Below are positions 38,022-48,811 of a stretch of 64,000 bases of DNA, in pieces. The notes below the pieces were generated by a model. The model did not search any database. It saw only the letters and a program-made list of their open reading frames with translations, and was not told the origin of the DNA. Location of the stretch: contig NC_019966.1 in assembly GCF_000328565.1 (NCBI RefSeq), forward strand, positions 2,418,001 to 2,482,000. The letters run 5' to 3'. Numbering within the stretch: position 1 is the stretch's first letter; every line of letters starts with the position of its first letter. This stretch comes from Mycobacterium sp. JS623. Lineage in GTDB: Bacteria > Actinomycetota > Actinomycetes > Mycobacteriales > Mycobacteriaceae. Position numbers and translations under genes: made by a program.

Positions 38022-40286
38022 ATGTCTGTAGTCGAAATTGAAGACGGCGTATACGAATCCACCGCCGTGATCGACAACGGGAGCTTCGGCACCCGCACCA
38101 TCCGCTTCGAAACCGGTCGGCTCGCCCAGCAGGCCGCCGGCTCCGCCGTCGCTTACCTCGACGACGAGACGATGCTGCTGTCGGCGACCACCGCCAGCAA
38201 GAACCCGAAGGACCACTTCGACTTCTTCCCGTTGACCGTCGACGTGGAGGAGCGCATGTACGCCGCGGGGCGCATCCCCGGCTCGTTCTTCCGTCGTGAG
38301 GGTCGTCCCTCCACCGACGCGATCCTGACCTGCCGGCTGATCGACCGCCCGCTGCGCCCATCGTTCGTCGATGGCCTGCGCAACGAGATCCAGGTCGTGG
38401 TCACGGTCATGTCGCTCGATCCCCAAGAGCTCTACGACGTGGTGGCGATCAACGCCGCGTCGATGTCCACCCAGCTGGCCGGTCTGCCCTTCTCGGGCCC
38501 GATCGGCGGTGTGCGGGTCTCGCTGATTGACGGCACCTGGGTCGCTTTCCCGACCGTCGAGCAGGGCGAAAAGGCCGTGTTCGACATGGTCGTCGCCGGG
38601 CGTGTGCTCGACGACGGTGACGTCGCGATCATGATGGTCGAGGCCGAGGCGACGGAGAACGTCGTCGAGCTGGTTGCCGGCGGTGCCCAGGCACCAACGG
38701 AAACTGTTGTGGCAGAAGGCCTGGAGGCCGCCAAGCCGTTCATCAAGGCGCTCTGTGCGGCGCAGCAGGAGCTCGCCGATCGTGCGGCCAAGCCGACCGG
38801 CGAGTACCCGGTCTTCCCCGATTACGGCGATGACGTGTACTACTCGGTCGCATCGGTGGCCACCGACGAGCTGTCCAAGGCGCTGACCATCGCGGGCAAG
38901 AACGAGCGCGATGACCGCACCAACGAGATCAAGGCCGAGGTGCTCGAGCGGCTGGCCGAACAGTTCGCGGGTCGCGAGAAGGAAATCGGCGGCGCATTCC
39001 GGTCGCTGACCAAAAAGCTTGTGCGCCAGCGCATCCTGACTGATCACTTCCGCATCGACGGCCGCGGCGTCACCGACATTCGCGCGCTCTCTGCCGAGGT
39101 GGCCGTCGTACCGCGGGCGCACGGCAGCGCGCTGTTCGAGCGTGGCGAGACCCAGATCCTCGGTGTCACCACGTTGGACATGGTCAAGATGGCTCAGCAG
39201 ATCGACTCGCTCGGGCCGGAAACCAGCAAGCGCTACATGCACCACTACAACTTCCCGCCGTATTCGACCGGTGAGACCGGCCGCGTGGGTTCGCCCAAGC
39301 GGCGCGAGATCGGCCACGGCGCGCTTGCCGAGCGGGCGCTGATGCCGGTGCTGCCCGGCATCGAAGAATTCCCGTACGCGATCCGCCAGGTGTCGGAGGC
39401 GTTGAGCTCCAACGGATCCACGTCGATGGGTTCGGTGTGCGCGTCGACCCTGTCGTTGCTGAATGCCGGTGTGCCCCTCAAGGCGCCGGTGGCGGGCATC
39501 GCAATGGGCTTGGTGTCGGACGATGTCGAGGTTGACGGCAACACCGAGCGGCGCTTCGTCACCCTCACCGACATCCTCGGCGCCGAGGATGCGTTCGGTG
39601 ACATGGACTTCAAGTGCGCAGGCACTAAGGACTTCGTCACCGCGCTGCAGTTGGACACCAAGCTCGACGGCATCCCGTCGCAGGTGCTGGCCGGTGCGCT
39701 GTCGCAGGCCAAGGATGCCCGGCTGACCATCCTCGAGGTGATGGCCGAGGCCATCGACAGCCCCGACGAGATGAGTCCGTACGCGCCGCGGATCACCACG
39801 ATCAAGGTCCCGATCGACAAGATCGGCGAGGTCATCGGGCCCAAGGGCAAGATGATCAACTCGATCACCGAGGAGACCGGCGCGCAGATCTCGATCGAAG
39901 ACGACGGCACGGTGTTCGTCGGCGCCTCGGACGGCGCCTCGGCGCAGGCAGCGATCGACAAGATCAACGCGATCGCCAACCCGCAGCTGCCCAAGATCGG
40001 TGAGCGGTTCCTCGGAACCGTGGTCAAGACAACCGATTTCGGTGCATTCGTGTCGTTGCTGCCGGGCCGCGACGGCCTGGTGCACATCTCGAAGCTCGGC
40101 AAGGGCAAGCGGATCGCCAAGGTCGAAGACGTGGTCAAGGTCGGCGACAAGCTGCGCGTGGAGATCGCCGACATCGACAACCGCGGCAAGATCTCGCTGA
40201 TACTGGTCTCCGAAGAGGACACCGCCGAACCCGCCGACGAGGCACCCGCTGACGCACCCGTCGATGCCGCAACCGCCAGCAGCTAG
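38022..40286 (+). CDS. pnp: Polyribonucleotide nucleotidyltransferase (PNPase)
   Basis: A 754-aa phosphorolytic 3'-5' exoribonuclease. It has two RNase PH cores (first with [20 protein letters not shown]; second with [14 protein letters not shown] and [20 protein letters not shown] in separate blocks), then KH ([16 protein letters not shown] near residues 605-620) and S1 ([21 protein letters not shown] near 665-685) RNA-binding domains. The tail is Ala/Asp/Glu-rich. It is known as gpsI in M. tuberculosis. Its end overlaps pepR by 23 bases. Confidence 0.97.
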   Translation: MSVVEIEDGVYESTAVIDNGSFGTRTIRFETGRLAQQAAGSAVAYLDDETMLLSATTASKNPKDHFDFFPLTVDVEERMYAAGRIPGSFFRREGRPSTDAILTCRLIDRPLRPSFVDGLRNEIQVVVTVMSLDPQELYDVVAINAASMSTQLAGLPFSGPIGGVRVSLIDGTWVAFPTVEQGEKAVFDMVVAGRVLDDGDVAIMMVEAEATENVVELVAGGAQAPTETVVAEGLEAAKPFIKALCAAQQELADRAAKPTGEYPVFPDYGDDVYYSVASVATDELSKALTIAGKNERDDRTNEIKAEVLERLAEQFAGREKEIGGAFRSLTKKLVRQRILTDHFRIDGRGVTDIRALSAEVAVVPRAHGSALFERGETQILGVTTLDMVKMAQQIDSLGPETSKRYMHHYNFPPYSTGETGRVGSPKRREIGHGALAERALMPVLPGIEEFPYAIRQVSEALSSNGSTSMGSVCASTLSLLNAGVPLKAPVAGIAMGLVSDDVEVDGNTERRFVTLTDILGAEDAFGDMDFKCAGTKDFVTALQLDTKLDGIPSQVLAGALSQAKDARLTILEVMAEAIDSPDEMSPYAPRITTIKVPIDKIGEVIGPKGKMINSITEETGAQISIEDDGTVFVGASDGASAQAAIDKINAIANPQLPKIGERFLGTVVKTTDFGAFVSLLPGRDGLVHISKLGKGKRIAKVEDVVKVGDKLRVEIADIDNRGKISLILVSEEDTAEPADEAPADAPVDAATASS

Positions 40287-41610
40287 GTCCCGGGCACTGC
40301 ATCGCGGCGCCCGCGCTGACGAAACGTCGGACGCGGTGCGCTGCACCACCTTGCCCGGTGGCCTGCGTGTCGTCACGGAATTCATCCCGTCGGTGCATTC
40401 GGCATCGGTGGGCGTATGGGTTGGGGTCGGATCGCGCGATGAGGGACACAGCGTGGCAGGCGCCGCGCACTTCCTCGAGCACCTGCTGTTCAAGTCGACT
40501 CCTACCCGCACTGCAGTCGAAATCGCGCAAGCGGTCGACGCTGTCGGCGGTGAGCTGAACGCGTTCACCGCCAGAGAGCACACCTGCTACTACGCGCACG
40601 TGCTCGACACGGACCTCGCGTTGGCCGTCGATCTGGTTGCCGACGTGGTGCTGCGCGGCCGCTGCGCCGCAGAAGATGTCGAAGTCGAACGTGACGTCGT
40701 GCTCGAGGAAATCGCGATGCGCGACGACGATCCAGAGGACACGCTCGGCGATGTATTCCTTTCGGCGATGTTCGGCGAGCACCCAGTGGGCCGTCCGGTG
40801 ATCGGCAGCGTCGAGTCCATCTCGGCGATGACGCGCGCGCAGCTGCATTCTTTCCACCTCCGGCGCTACATCCCTGAGCGGATGGTGGTGGCCGTTGCGG
40901 GCAACGTCGACCACAACGAGGTGGTTTCGCTGGTACGAGAACACTTCGGGCCGAGGCTGATTCGCGGCCGACACCCGGTGGCACCGCGCAAGGGCACCGG
41001 CCGGGTCACCGGCAAGCCGACCCTGCGGCTTGTCCACCGTGACGCAGAGCAGACGCATCTGATGCTCGGGGTGCGCACTCCGGGACGACACTGGGAGCAC
41101 CGATGGGCGCTGTCGGTGCTCAACACCGCGCTCGGCGGCGGCCTGAGTTCCCGGCTGTTCCAAGAGATTCGGGAAACGCGTGGCCTGGCGTACTCGGTGT
41201 ACTCGACCATCGACACGTTCTCCGACAGCGGCGCGCTATCGATTTACGCGGGGTGTCAGCCCGAGCGGTTCGATGAAGTCGTCCGGGTGACCGCCGACGT
41301 GCTGGAGAAGGTGGCGCGCGACGGCATCACCGAGGCGGAATGCCGCATCGCCAAGGGTTCCATGCGCGGTGGGCTGGTGCTCGGGCTGGAGGATTCCGGC
41401 TCGCGGATGAACCGCATCGGCCGCAGCGAGCTCAACTACGGCGAGCACCGCAGCATCGCGCATACCCTCGGCAAGATAGACGCTGTCACCCTGGCGGAAG
41501 TCAACGCCGTCGCACGCCAATTGCTGACCCGGCCCTACGGTGCCGCAGTCCTTGGCCCGCAACGATCGAAAAGGTCGCTGCCACAGCCGCTTCGGGGTAT
41601 CGCACGCTGA
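40264..41610 (+). CDS. pepR: M16-family zinc metalloprotease
   Basis: A 448-aa insulinase/pitrilysin-type peptidase. The inverted zinc motif HFLEH is in [13 protein letters not shown] near residues 61-73, with the downstream Glu ligand in [11 protein letters not shown], and the inactive-half signature [12 protein letters not shown] is present. It probably degrades short peptides in the cytoplasm. The ATG lies within the pnp end, so expression should follow pnp. Sequence and place match PepR of M. tuberculosis. Confidence 0.95.
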   Translation: MPQPPAARSRALHRGARADETSDAVRCTTLPGGLRVVTEFIPSVHSASVGVWVGVGSRDEGHSVAGAAHFLEHLLFKSTPTRTAVEIAQAVDAVGGELNAFTAREHTCYYAHVLDTDLALAVDLVADVVLRGRCAAEDVEVERDVVLEEIAMRDDDPEDTLGDVFLSAMFGEHPVGRPVIGSVESISAMTRAQLHSFHLRRYIPERMVVAVAGNVDHNEVVSLVREHFGPRLIRGRHPVAPRKGTGRVTGKPTLRLVHRDAEQTHLMLGVRTPGRHWEHRWALSVLNTALGGGLSSRLFQEIRETRGLAYSVYSTIDTFSDSGALSIYAGCQPERFDEVVRVTADVLEKVARDGITEAECRIAKGSMRGGLVLGLEDSGSRMNRIGRSELNYGEHRSIAHTLGKIDAVTLAEVNAVARQLLTRPYGAAVLGPQRSKRSLPQPLRGIAR

Positions 41611-41627
41611 CCCGTAGTCTGGAGCCG

Positions 41628-42524
41628 ATGACTGGAGTGTCTAGGCGGCGCGCGCTGATCGGCGGATTGACGTTCGCGACCGCAGCCGCATTCGCGACCA
41701 AACCCGCGGCGGCGGATCCGGCGGCGCCAACGCCGCGGATTCAGAATCGCATCGCAGCGCTGGAGCGACGCTACGACGCATACGTCGGCCTGTTCGCCGT
41801 TGACGTCGACGACGGCCGCGCCATCTCGCACCGCGGCCAGGAAGCGTTCGCCATGTGCTCGACGTTCAAGGGCTACGCGTCGGCACGGGTGCTCCAGATG
41901 GTCGAACAAGGTCAGCTGACGTTGGACCAGCGAGTGTTCGTCGACCCCGCAGCAACCGTCGCTAACTCGCCGAGGACGGCGCCGCGCGCCGGCGGCGACA
42001 TGACGCTCGACGAACTGTGCCAGGCCGCGCTGCGGGTCAGCGACAACACCGCGGGCAACCTGCTGTTGCAAACCATCGGCGGGCCGCCCGCCATCACCGC
42101 GTTCGCCCGAAGCATCGGCGATCCGAGCACAAGGCTGGATCGCTGGGAGACCGAACTGAACTCGGCGATCGCCGGAGACCCGCGCGACACCAGCACGCCA
42201 GAGGCACTCGGCGGCGGGTATCGCAATCTGCTCACCGGTGACGCGCTCGCCCCGCCACAGCGCCAGCAGCTCGAGGACTGGATGCGCGCGAATGAGACGT
42301 CGAGCATGCGGTCCGGCCTGCCACCGCAATGGACGACAGCCGACAAAACAGGCAGCGGCGCCTACGGCAGCACCAACGACGTCGGCATCGCCTACGGCCC
42401 CGACGGTCAGCGAGTGCTGCTTGCGCTGATGACACGTTCGCAGGTCAACGACCCAAAGGCCCAGAATCAGCGGGCGCTGATCGGCGAACTCACCGCGCTG
42501 CTCGTACCCGAACTCTCGTCGTAG
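41628..42524 (+). CDS. Class A serine beta-lactamase (Tat-exported)
   Basis: A 298-aa penicillinase-type enzyme. The N-terminus has a twin-arginine signal ([19 protein letters not shown]). Catalytic motifs are complete: STFK (Ambler Ser70/Lys73), SDN (130-132), ETELN (Glu166 to Asn170) and KTG (234-236). Unlike M. tuberculosis BlaC, whose second motif is SDG, this enzyme keeps the common SDN. It would hydrolyse penicillins and some cephalosporins in the periplasm-like space. A TAGTCT box ends 7 bases before the ATG. In M. tuberculosis blaC is elsewhere, so this location is a species-specific arrangement. Confidence 0.95.
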   Translation: MTGVSRRRALIGGLTFATAAAFATKPAAADPAAPTPRIQNRIAALERRYDAYVGLFAVDVDDGRAISHRGQEAFAMCSTFKGYASARVLQMVEQGQLTLDQRVFVDPAATVANSPRTAPRAGGDMTLDELCQAALRVSDNTAGNLLLQTIGGPPAITAFARSIGDPSTRLDRWETELNSAIAGDPRDTSTPEALGGGYRNLLTGDALAPPQRQQLEDWMRANETSSMRSGLPPQWTTADKTGSGAYGSTNDVGIAYGPDGQRVLLALMTRSQVNDPKAQNQRALIGELTALLVPELSS

Positions 42525-42635
42525 GCGCACTGCGAGGGAAACACCCGATTCCTCGGCGGCCCTTCTGCAATACCTTTTGCCCAGAAGACGAGCCGCGCCT
42601 GCGTAGCGGACCGGCGAGGGGACGGAGCAGTAGAC

Positions 42636-43331
42636 GTGGCGATCGAGACGATAGCGATTCATCACGCGACGGACGTCGGCACGGGTGCGGTCGCGGTCGT
42701 CGACGAACATGACGCGATCCACGCGGCGGTCGAGTTGTGGTGCAGCAAGGCCCAGCCGAGCATTCCGTTGGCGGGTACCTACTTCTCGGCCGAAGAGTTC
42801 CTCGTCGAGCATCCTTCGCCCTTCGTGTCAGAGGTGGGTCCGATCGTGCTGGAATTGCAGCAGCGCAACGGGGTCGACTTCACCGGTTTGGACCGCATCG
42901 TCTCGCGCGGGCACCGCGTAATCGTCTACTCGCACATCGCAACTGACGAAGTGGTCTTGACCGCGCTGAATCGCGGCGCTGTCACCTACTTGACGAAATC
43001 CGAAAGTAAGGATCATTTGATCGACGCGATCCGGGCGGCGGGAACCGACACGCCCTACGTCGGACCGCGAATGGCCTTGGCGATGCTCAACGACAGCACG
43101 ATTGGCCGCGCGAACCTCGCCCCGCGGGAGAAGGAGGTGCTGATCGCTTGGTTTCGTACCGAGAGCAAGGATGTCGTTGCGCGCCAACTGCAGATCGCAC
43201 CGACAACCGTTCGCACTCACCTTCAGCGCGTCCGCGCCAAATACGCCGCGGTGGGACGACCCGCCCCCACCAAGGCGGCACTGGTGGCCCGTGCCATTCA
43301 GGATGGCATCGTCAACGTCGATGACATCTAG
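42636..43331 (+). CDS. LuxR-family response regulator with atypical receiver domain
   Basis: A 231-aa protein with a receiver-like N-terminal half and a LuxR/NarL HTH (LAPREKEVLIAWF ... TTVRTHLQRVRAKY) at about residues 158-205. In the receiver, the acidic pocket could be Asp23/Asp26, the conserved Ser99 and Lys121 (YLTKSES) are present, but the phosphoacceptor position reads VLEL with Glu73 in place of Asp. This suggests a phosphorylation-independent or constitutively 'on-like' regulator. No histidine kinase is adjacent. GTG follows a GACGGAG ribosome-binding site. The interval downstream has no gene for 950 bases. Confidence 0.8.
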   Translation: MAIETIAIHHATDVGTGAVAVVDEHDAIHAAVELWCSKAQPSIPLAGTYFSAEEFLVEHPSPFVSEVGPIVLELQQRNGVDFTGLDRIVSRGHRVIVYSHIATDEVVLTALNRGAVTYLTKSESKDHLIDAIRAAGTDTPYVGPRMALAMLNDSTIGRANLAPREKEVLIAWFRTESKDVVARQLQIAPTTVRTHLQRVRAKYAAVGRPAPTKAALVARAIQDGIVNVDDI

Positions 43332-43682
43332 CCGTGCGACCCTGAATACCCTTGCAGTGAAGCCACGCGATACTCGGAATCTGTCGACGCGTAATCCGGC
43401 GCACATCGGCAATCCGTAGTCACTTGTGCTGCGCGGTTACCGAGCCAGCGGAGTGCCGACCAGTCTCGATGCCGACGTCGGCGGCGCCGTACAATATTTG
43501 CCATAGCAATTAGGTCTTTATCCATTCAACGAAATGCGGGTCAGCGGTCTCCGCAATGGCTGTCATTCACGAGGCGCCGAATGTCATGGGGTTCGAGGAG
43601 CGACCGGTTTATGCCGTGCGGGTGAATTTCTGGCCGTAGCCGCCCGCCACGCACCGAGATCGTCGATTTGAGCAACATCACT

Positions 43683-43770
43683 GAGCCTCGGCGACCTGGT
43701 CGCCCGGCAACCCCTCGCGGCCGGGCGACCGGTCTCCCGTGGCACCTGAGGCGCTGGCTCTTCGTGAGCC
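43683..43770 (+). ncRNA. Candidate structured RNA element
   Basis: GGTCGCCCGG (43698-43707) and CCGGGCGACC (43721-43730) form a perfect 10-bp stem with a 13-base loop. It is enclosed by GCCTC (43685-43689)/GAGGC (43748-43752). A second hairpin GGCTC-TTCGT-GAGCC lies at 43756-43770, and its left arm can alternatively pair with GAGCC at 43683-43687, giving two exclusive folds. I could not match it to a riboswitch class I know. Strand is assigned arbitrarily. Confidence 0.35.
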
Positions 43771-44010
43771 GTGGCGGCGGTCAGATGCCCTGCTTTTCCT
43801 TCTCTGCCGTGGGATTTTACCCCCGGCGCTGTTCCTGCGTGCTAAGACCGTATGCCCTCTGGCGTCAGATTCACACGAGTAGTGCAGTTTTGGTTCGACA
43901 TCGTGTCGACTTCTCAGCCGCCGGAGGCAGCAAATACCCACCGAACGTCAGTAATGTCATCATGATCGCCCCGCGTCGGCATGATGACGTGGCAAACTGC
44001 AGGATTTATT

Positions 44011-44042
44011 CCCAATAGTGGGATCGAAATCCCGGAATTGGG
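44011..44042. repeat. Interrupted palindrome downstream of ald
   Basis: CCCAAT (44011-44016) pairs with ATTGGG (44037-44042), and GGGAT (44020-44024) with ATCCC (44029-44033) around CGAA, separated by a symmetric 3x3 internal loop. It could be an RNA hairpin or a dimeric-protein site. It is 240 bases beyond the ald stop, so it is an unlikely ald terminator. Confidence 0.5.
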
Positions 44043-44283
44043 ATGATCCAGCCGAATGCGAGACGGCCGCGAAATTATCGTGCAGAGCAATTTGCTGAAT
44101 GTGCACGATTCGGACCGTCACCTGGTTCATCCTGTCTCCTCTTGGTACAGGAGATGACGCTATGGCAATCCGCGGGCGTGGGAATCGGGCGATTCCCTAC
44201 GGTTGTCGCCGGCGATCCCCATACAGCAGCAAACCCGGGCACCGCTCAATTGCGGCGCGCCGGGTTCGCGGGGGTGGTAAGCG

Positions 44284-45399
44284 TTAGGCCAGGACAGCTG
44301 CTGGGTCCGTGAACGGAATGTCGAGGTCGGTGGCCACCTGCTCGGAGAGCAGCGCCCCTTCGTGCGTAGAGAGGCCCTTGGCAAGCGCTGCATCGGCCTG
44401 GCAGGCGGCCTGCCAGCCCTTGTCGGCCAGCTTCAGCACATACGGCATCGTGGCGTTGGTCAGCGCATAGGTCGACGTGCGAGGCACTGCGCCCGGCATG
44501 TTGGCCACGCAGTAGAAAAGCGTGTCGTGCACGGCGAACGTCGGTTCGTCGTGGGTGGTGGGCCGTGAATCCTCGAAGCAGCCGCCCTGGTCGATGGCGA
44601 TGTCGACCAGCACCGCGCCCGACTTCATCTGCGCGACAGTCGAATTCGTCACCAGCTTGGGTGCCTTGGCGCCGGGTACCAGAACTGCGCCGATCACCAG
44701 GTCGGCTTGCTTGACCGCATCTTCCAGATCGAGGCTCGACGAGTAGCGGGTCTCGATGGCGCCGCCGTACTCGGCGTCGATCTTGCGCAGTGTGTTGACG
44801 TTGAGGTCGAACACGGTGACGTGCGCGCCCATACCCCATGCCACGGCGGCGGCGTTGTCGCCGGCCATGCCACCGCCGATGACCACGACCTTGGCCGGGG
44901 CGACGCCGGGGACGCCGCCCATCAGGACGCCGCGACCGCCCTGGGTGCGCATCAGGTGGTAGGCGCCGACCTGAGCCGAAAGTCGGCCGGCGACCTCACT
45001 CATCGGTGCGAGCAGCGGCAGGGCACCGTCGGCGGTCTGCACCGTTTCGTAGGCGATCGACGTGGTGCCGGATGCGAGCAGAGCGTCGGTGCACGGCCTG
45101 GACGCCGCCAGATGCAAGTAGGTGAACAAGGTCTGGCCCTTGCGCAGCCGGGAGTACTCGGCCTCGATCGGCTCCTTGACCTTGAGTAGCAGGTCGGCTT
45201 CTTCCCACACCTGGTCGGCGCTGGTGATCAGCTGCGCGCCCGCCCGCTTGAAGTCGGCATCGGTGATGGCCGAACCTTCACCGGCGCCCGACTGGATGAT
45301 CACCTCGTGGCCGCGGTGAACCAGCTCGGCGACACCAGCGGGGGTGATGGCGACGCGGTATTCGTTGTTCTTGATCTCGGTCGGGATTCCGACGCGCAT
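44284..45399 (-). CDS. ald: Alanine dehydrogenase
   Basis: A 371-aa NAD-dependent enzyme interconverting L-alanine and pyruvate plus ammonia; in mycobacteria it is induced by alanine and low oxygen. The N-terminal [21 protein letters not shown], the Rossmann motif [21 protein letters not shown] near residues 172-192, and the active-site [11 protein letters not shown] are typical. It is divergent from aldR across 93 bases, the arrangement known in M. tuberculosis, where AldR controls ald. Confidence 0.96.
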   Translation of the reverse strand: MRVGIPTEIKNNEYRVAITPAGVAELVHRGHEVIIQSGAGEGSAITDADFKRAGAQLITSADQVWEEADLLLKVKEPIEAEYSRLRKGQTLFTYLHLAASRPCTDALLASGTTSIAYETVQTADGALPLLAPMSEVAGRLSAQVGAYHLMRTQGGRGVLMGGVPGVAPAKVVVIGGGMAGDNAAAVAWGMGAHVTVFDLNVNTLRKIDAEYGGAIETRYSSSLDLEDAVKQADLVIGAVLVPGAKAPKLVTNSTVAQMKSGAVLVDIAIDQGGCFEDSRPTTHDEPTFAVHDTLFYCVANMPGAVPRTSTYALTNATMPYVLKLADKGWQAACQADAALAKGLSTHEGALLSEQVATDLDIPFTDPAAVLA

Positions 45400-45492
45400 G
45401 ACGGCTCCTAAAAGACGTGTTTACTACCCAAAGTGTGAAGAACTTTCGGTGTAATGGCAATCACTCCGAAGACACCACGGTAGACTGAGGAT
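45400..45492. promoter_or_regulatory. Divergent ald/aldR control region
   Basis: This 93-base divergent spacer is A/T-richer than its surroundings. It holds TAGACT (45481-45486) 6 bases before aldR and an area of GTGTGAAGAACTTT with GTGTAATGG that could hold AldR binding sites. In M. tuberculosis AldR binds several sites in the equivalent spacer; exact sites here are not defined. Confidence 0.5.
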
Positions 45493-46008
45493 ATGCCCGA
45501 AGGATTGACGAAAACCGTGGCGGCCCCGGTGCGGTCGTCGAAGGATGTTCGGCCGGTCGAGATCGACGACGTCGACCGCCGCATCCTGACCGCACTGCAT
45601 GCCGATGCGCGGGTGTCCAACAGCGCGCTGGCCGATCTGATCGGCATCGCCCCGTCGACGTGTCACGGCAGGGTGCGTCGACTGCAGGAGGTCGGCGTGA
45701 TTCGTGGCTTTTACGCCGACATCGATCCCGCCGCTATCGGACTCACGCTGCAAGCGATGATCTCGGTGAGCCTGCAATCCAACGCCCGCGGCAAGATTCG
45801 CAACTTCATACAGCAAATCCGCTCCCGACCGCAGGTGATGGATGTGTACTTCCTCGCGGGCGCGGACGACTTCATCCTTCATGTCGCCGCACGTGACACC
45901 GACGACCTTCGCGCGTTCGTGGTGGAAAACCTCAACGCCGATGCCGACGTGGCCGGCACGCAGACGTCGCTGATCTTCGAACATCTCCGCGGGGCGTCAC
46001 CGCTCTAG
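45493..46008 (+). CDS. aldR: Lrp/AsnC-family regulator AldR
   Basis: A 171-aa Lrp-type transcription factor. The HTH is DVDRRILTALHADARVSNSALADLIGIAPSTCHGRVRRLQ region (residues about 25-65), followed by an alpha/beta RAM effector domain (GLTLQAMISVSLQS ... VMDVYFLAGADDFILHVA). Mycobacterial AldR senses amino acids and regulates ald, which is divergently transcribed next door. A TAGACT box ends 6 bases before the ATG. Confidence 0.93.
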   Translation: MPEGLTKTVAAPVRSSKDVRPVEIDDVDRRILTALHADARVSNSALADLIGIAPSTCHGRVRRLQEVGVIRGFYADIDPAAIGLTLQAMISVSLQSNARGKIRNFIQQIRSRPQVMDVYFLAGADDFILHVAARDTDDLRAFVVENLNADADVAGTQTSLIFEHLRGASPL

Positions 46009-46063
46009 GGCCGACCGCTAGTTCAGCCGGGACCCGACGCCGTCCCCCAGCCACCGAAGCTAG

Positions 46064-47270
<1,207 letters not shown>

Positions 47271-47274
<4 letters not shown>

Positions 47275-47726
47275 CCAAGACGCTGCTGATCGTCCACCAC
47301 ACTCCGTCGCCGTTCATGCAGGAGATGTTCGAGGCGGTGCTGGCCGGCGCCACCGACCCGGAGATCGAGGGCGTCGAAGTGGTGCGGCGTCCCGCTCTCA
47401 CCGTTTCACCGACCGACGTGCTGGAGGCTGACGGTTATCTGCTGGGCTCCCCGGCGAACCTCGGTTACATGAGCGGAGCGCTCAAGCACGCTTTCGATGT
47501 CTGTTACTACCCATGCCTCGACGCGACGCGGGGGCGACCGTTCGGCCTGTACCTGCACGGCAACGAGGGCACCGAGGGGGCGGAAACGGGCGTCACCGCG
47601 ATCACGACCGGGCTAGGTTGGGTGAAAGCCGCTGAGTACGTGGTGGTGTCGGGCAAGCCGAGCAAGGACGACCTTGAATCCTGTTGGGAACTCGGCGCCA
47701 CCGTCGCCGCTCAGCTGATGGAGTGA
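47271..47726 (+). CDS. Flavodoxin/NADPH-dependent FMN reductase-like protein
   Basis: A 151-aa flavodoxin-fold protein. LLIVHHTPSPFMQEMFEAVLAGA at the N-terminus binds FMN phosphate in such proteins, and GYLLGSPANLGYMSGALKHAFD near residues 57-78 matches the second FMN loop. Its partner is not known. It is co-translated with the preceding membrane protein and corresponds by position to Rv2771c. Confidence 0.88.
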
Positions 47727-47738
47727 CCGGGGGACCCG

Positions 47739-47813
47739 ATGCTGAATTGGCTCGCGCTTGTCATGGCGACAATTCTGATGATGGTCCTGCACACCTGGCG
47801 GTATCGTCAGTGA
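47739..47813 (+). CDS. Possible 24-aa single-span membrane peptide
   Basis: ATG after GGGGGAC opens a 24-codon frame ending TGA. The peptide is hydrophobic through residues 4-17 (WLALVMATILMMVL) and ends with positively charged His, Arg and Tyr residues, so it would span the membrane once with its tail inside. It lies 12 bases after the flavodoxin-like gene, in the same direction. Very short membrane ORFs are often missed in annotation; without comparative data this remains a candidate. Confidence 0.4.
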   Translation: MLNWLALVMATILMMVLHTWRYRQ

Positions 47814-47886
47814 GCCAGCGTCCATGATGCCGGCACGTCCGGTTAATTCTCTGGTCAGGCAGACAACTTTCGGTTAGGCATGATCG

Positions 47887-48147
47887 ATGGGGGACAACGC
47901 CGTACACACCAAGCGCCGCGCGATGGGCGCTTGCGACATCGCGCAGGCTGCGCTATTCGCCGACATCCTGTCCGCCGAAGTCGCGACACTGCGTGCCCAG
48001 GTACGCAAGGCGGAGAAACAGTGGGATGACCGACGCGGCCGCAGCCACCAGGATGTCGATACGCCGGCTCGGCTGCTGCGGTTGCGGGAGCAACTCGATG
48101 AGGCAAAGCGGCTGTCCGCGCGGCTGCGGAAACTGTCCACGCAATAA
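47887..48147 (+). CDS. Small coiled-coil protein of unknown function
   Basis: An 86-aa, highly charged, helical protein. Residues about 29-50 (LSAEVATLRAQVRKAEKQWDD) and 62-84 (RLLRLREQLDEAKRLSARLRKL) have heptad-like spacing. No family was recognised. It lies 9 bases before the PhoU homologue, so it is probably co-transcribed and may be a partner of it. Confidence 0.6.
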   Translation: MGDNAVHTKRRAMGACDIAQAALFADILSAEVATLRAQVRKAEKQWDDRRGRSHQDVDTPARLLRLREQLDEAKRLSARLRKLSTQ

Positions 48148-48156
48148 TGTGACCCT

Positions 48157-48801
48157 ATGCGAACGGCTTTTCAAGAGCAGCTACATGCCCTGACCGCCGA
48201 TATCGCCGAACTCTGCGGGTTGGCCGGAGCGGCGATGGAGCGCGCTACCCAGGCCCTGCTGCAGGCGGACCTCGTGCTGGCCGAAGAGGTGCTCGCCGAC
48301 CACGAGGCGTTCACGTTACGGATCAAGAAGACCGAAGAGGCGGCGATCACGCTTCTCGCCCTGCAGGCCCCGGTTGCGGGCGATCTGCGCCTCGTCATCA
48401 GTTCGCTGTCAAACCTCGCCGATGTCGATCGGATGGGGGCCCTTGCGCTGCACGTCGCCAAGCTCACCCGCCGCCGCCACCCCTCCAAAGCGTTGCCCGA
48501 GGAGGTCAACGGCTACTTCACCGAAATGGGTCGGATCGCCGTCGACATCGGTAACGGCGTCAAAGACGTTGTGGAGTCCGGCGATCCAGACCGAGCGGCA
48601 CAACTCGATGATGACGATGACGACATGGACAATCTGCACCGGCACCTGTTTTCGGTGCTGATGGACCGGGAGTGGAAACACGGTGTCGCCGCCGCGGTCG
48701 ACGTGACCTTGCTTAGCCGCTACTACGAACGGTTCGCCGACCACGCCGTCGCGATCGGGCGCCGGGTCATCTTCCAGGCCACCGGCCGGCCGACGGAATG
48801 A
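48157..48801 (+). CDS. phoU: PhoU-like phosphate-signalling protein
   Basis: A 214-aa protein made of two PhoU helical repeats. The metal-binding helices read [15 protein letters not shown] near residues 48-62 and [19 protein letters not shown] near 184-202, matching the E/DxxxD signatures. An unusual run of six Asp ([11 protein letters not shown]) precedes the second repeat near residue 150. PhoU couples Pst transport to the phosphate two-component system and dampens it under phosphate excess. No pst genes are adjacent. Start ATG follows the coiled-coil gene. Confidence 0.88.
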   Translation: MRTAFQEQLHALTADIAELCGLAGAAMERATQALLQADLVLAEEVLADHEAFTLRIKKTEEAAITLLALQAPVAGDLRLVISSLSNLADVDRMGALALHVAKLTRRRHPSKALPEEVNGYFTEMGRIAVDIGNGVKDVVESGDPDRAAQLDDDDDDMDNLHRHLFSVLMDREWKHGVAAAVDVTLLSRYYERFADHAVAIGRRVIFQATGRPTE

Positions 48802-48811
48802 CGGAGGGAAC

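Larger units (their letters stand above)
43332..44283. other. Gene-poor 952-base interval between the LuxR regulator and ald
   Basis: No reading frame here has recognisable homology or convincing length. Base composition is more mixed than in the neighbours, with A/T-rich patches (43490-43530, 43995-44050). It contains the strong stem at 43698-43730, a palindrome at 44011-44042 and a hairpin at 44135-44154, plus a TACAAT hexamer (43490-43495) that could be a -10 box. Both flanking genes point inward, so terminators are expected, but the length greatly exceeds that need. Confidence 0.6.

Noticed and set aside
37977..40583. 868-codon open frame on the minus strand
   Set aside because: Fully antisense to pnp and pepR, His/Arg/Asp-rich without any recognisable family; GC-rich mirror frame.
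43683..43770. SAM-type riboswitch because of CCGGCAACCC
   Set aside because: The conserved GGUGCC partner and the remaining core of SAM-I/SAM-IV are missing, and no methionine-related gene follows.
43668..44018. 116-codon frame in the gene-poor interval
   Set aside because: Cys/Arg-rich composition, no family resemblance and it crosses the strong stem at 43698-43730.
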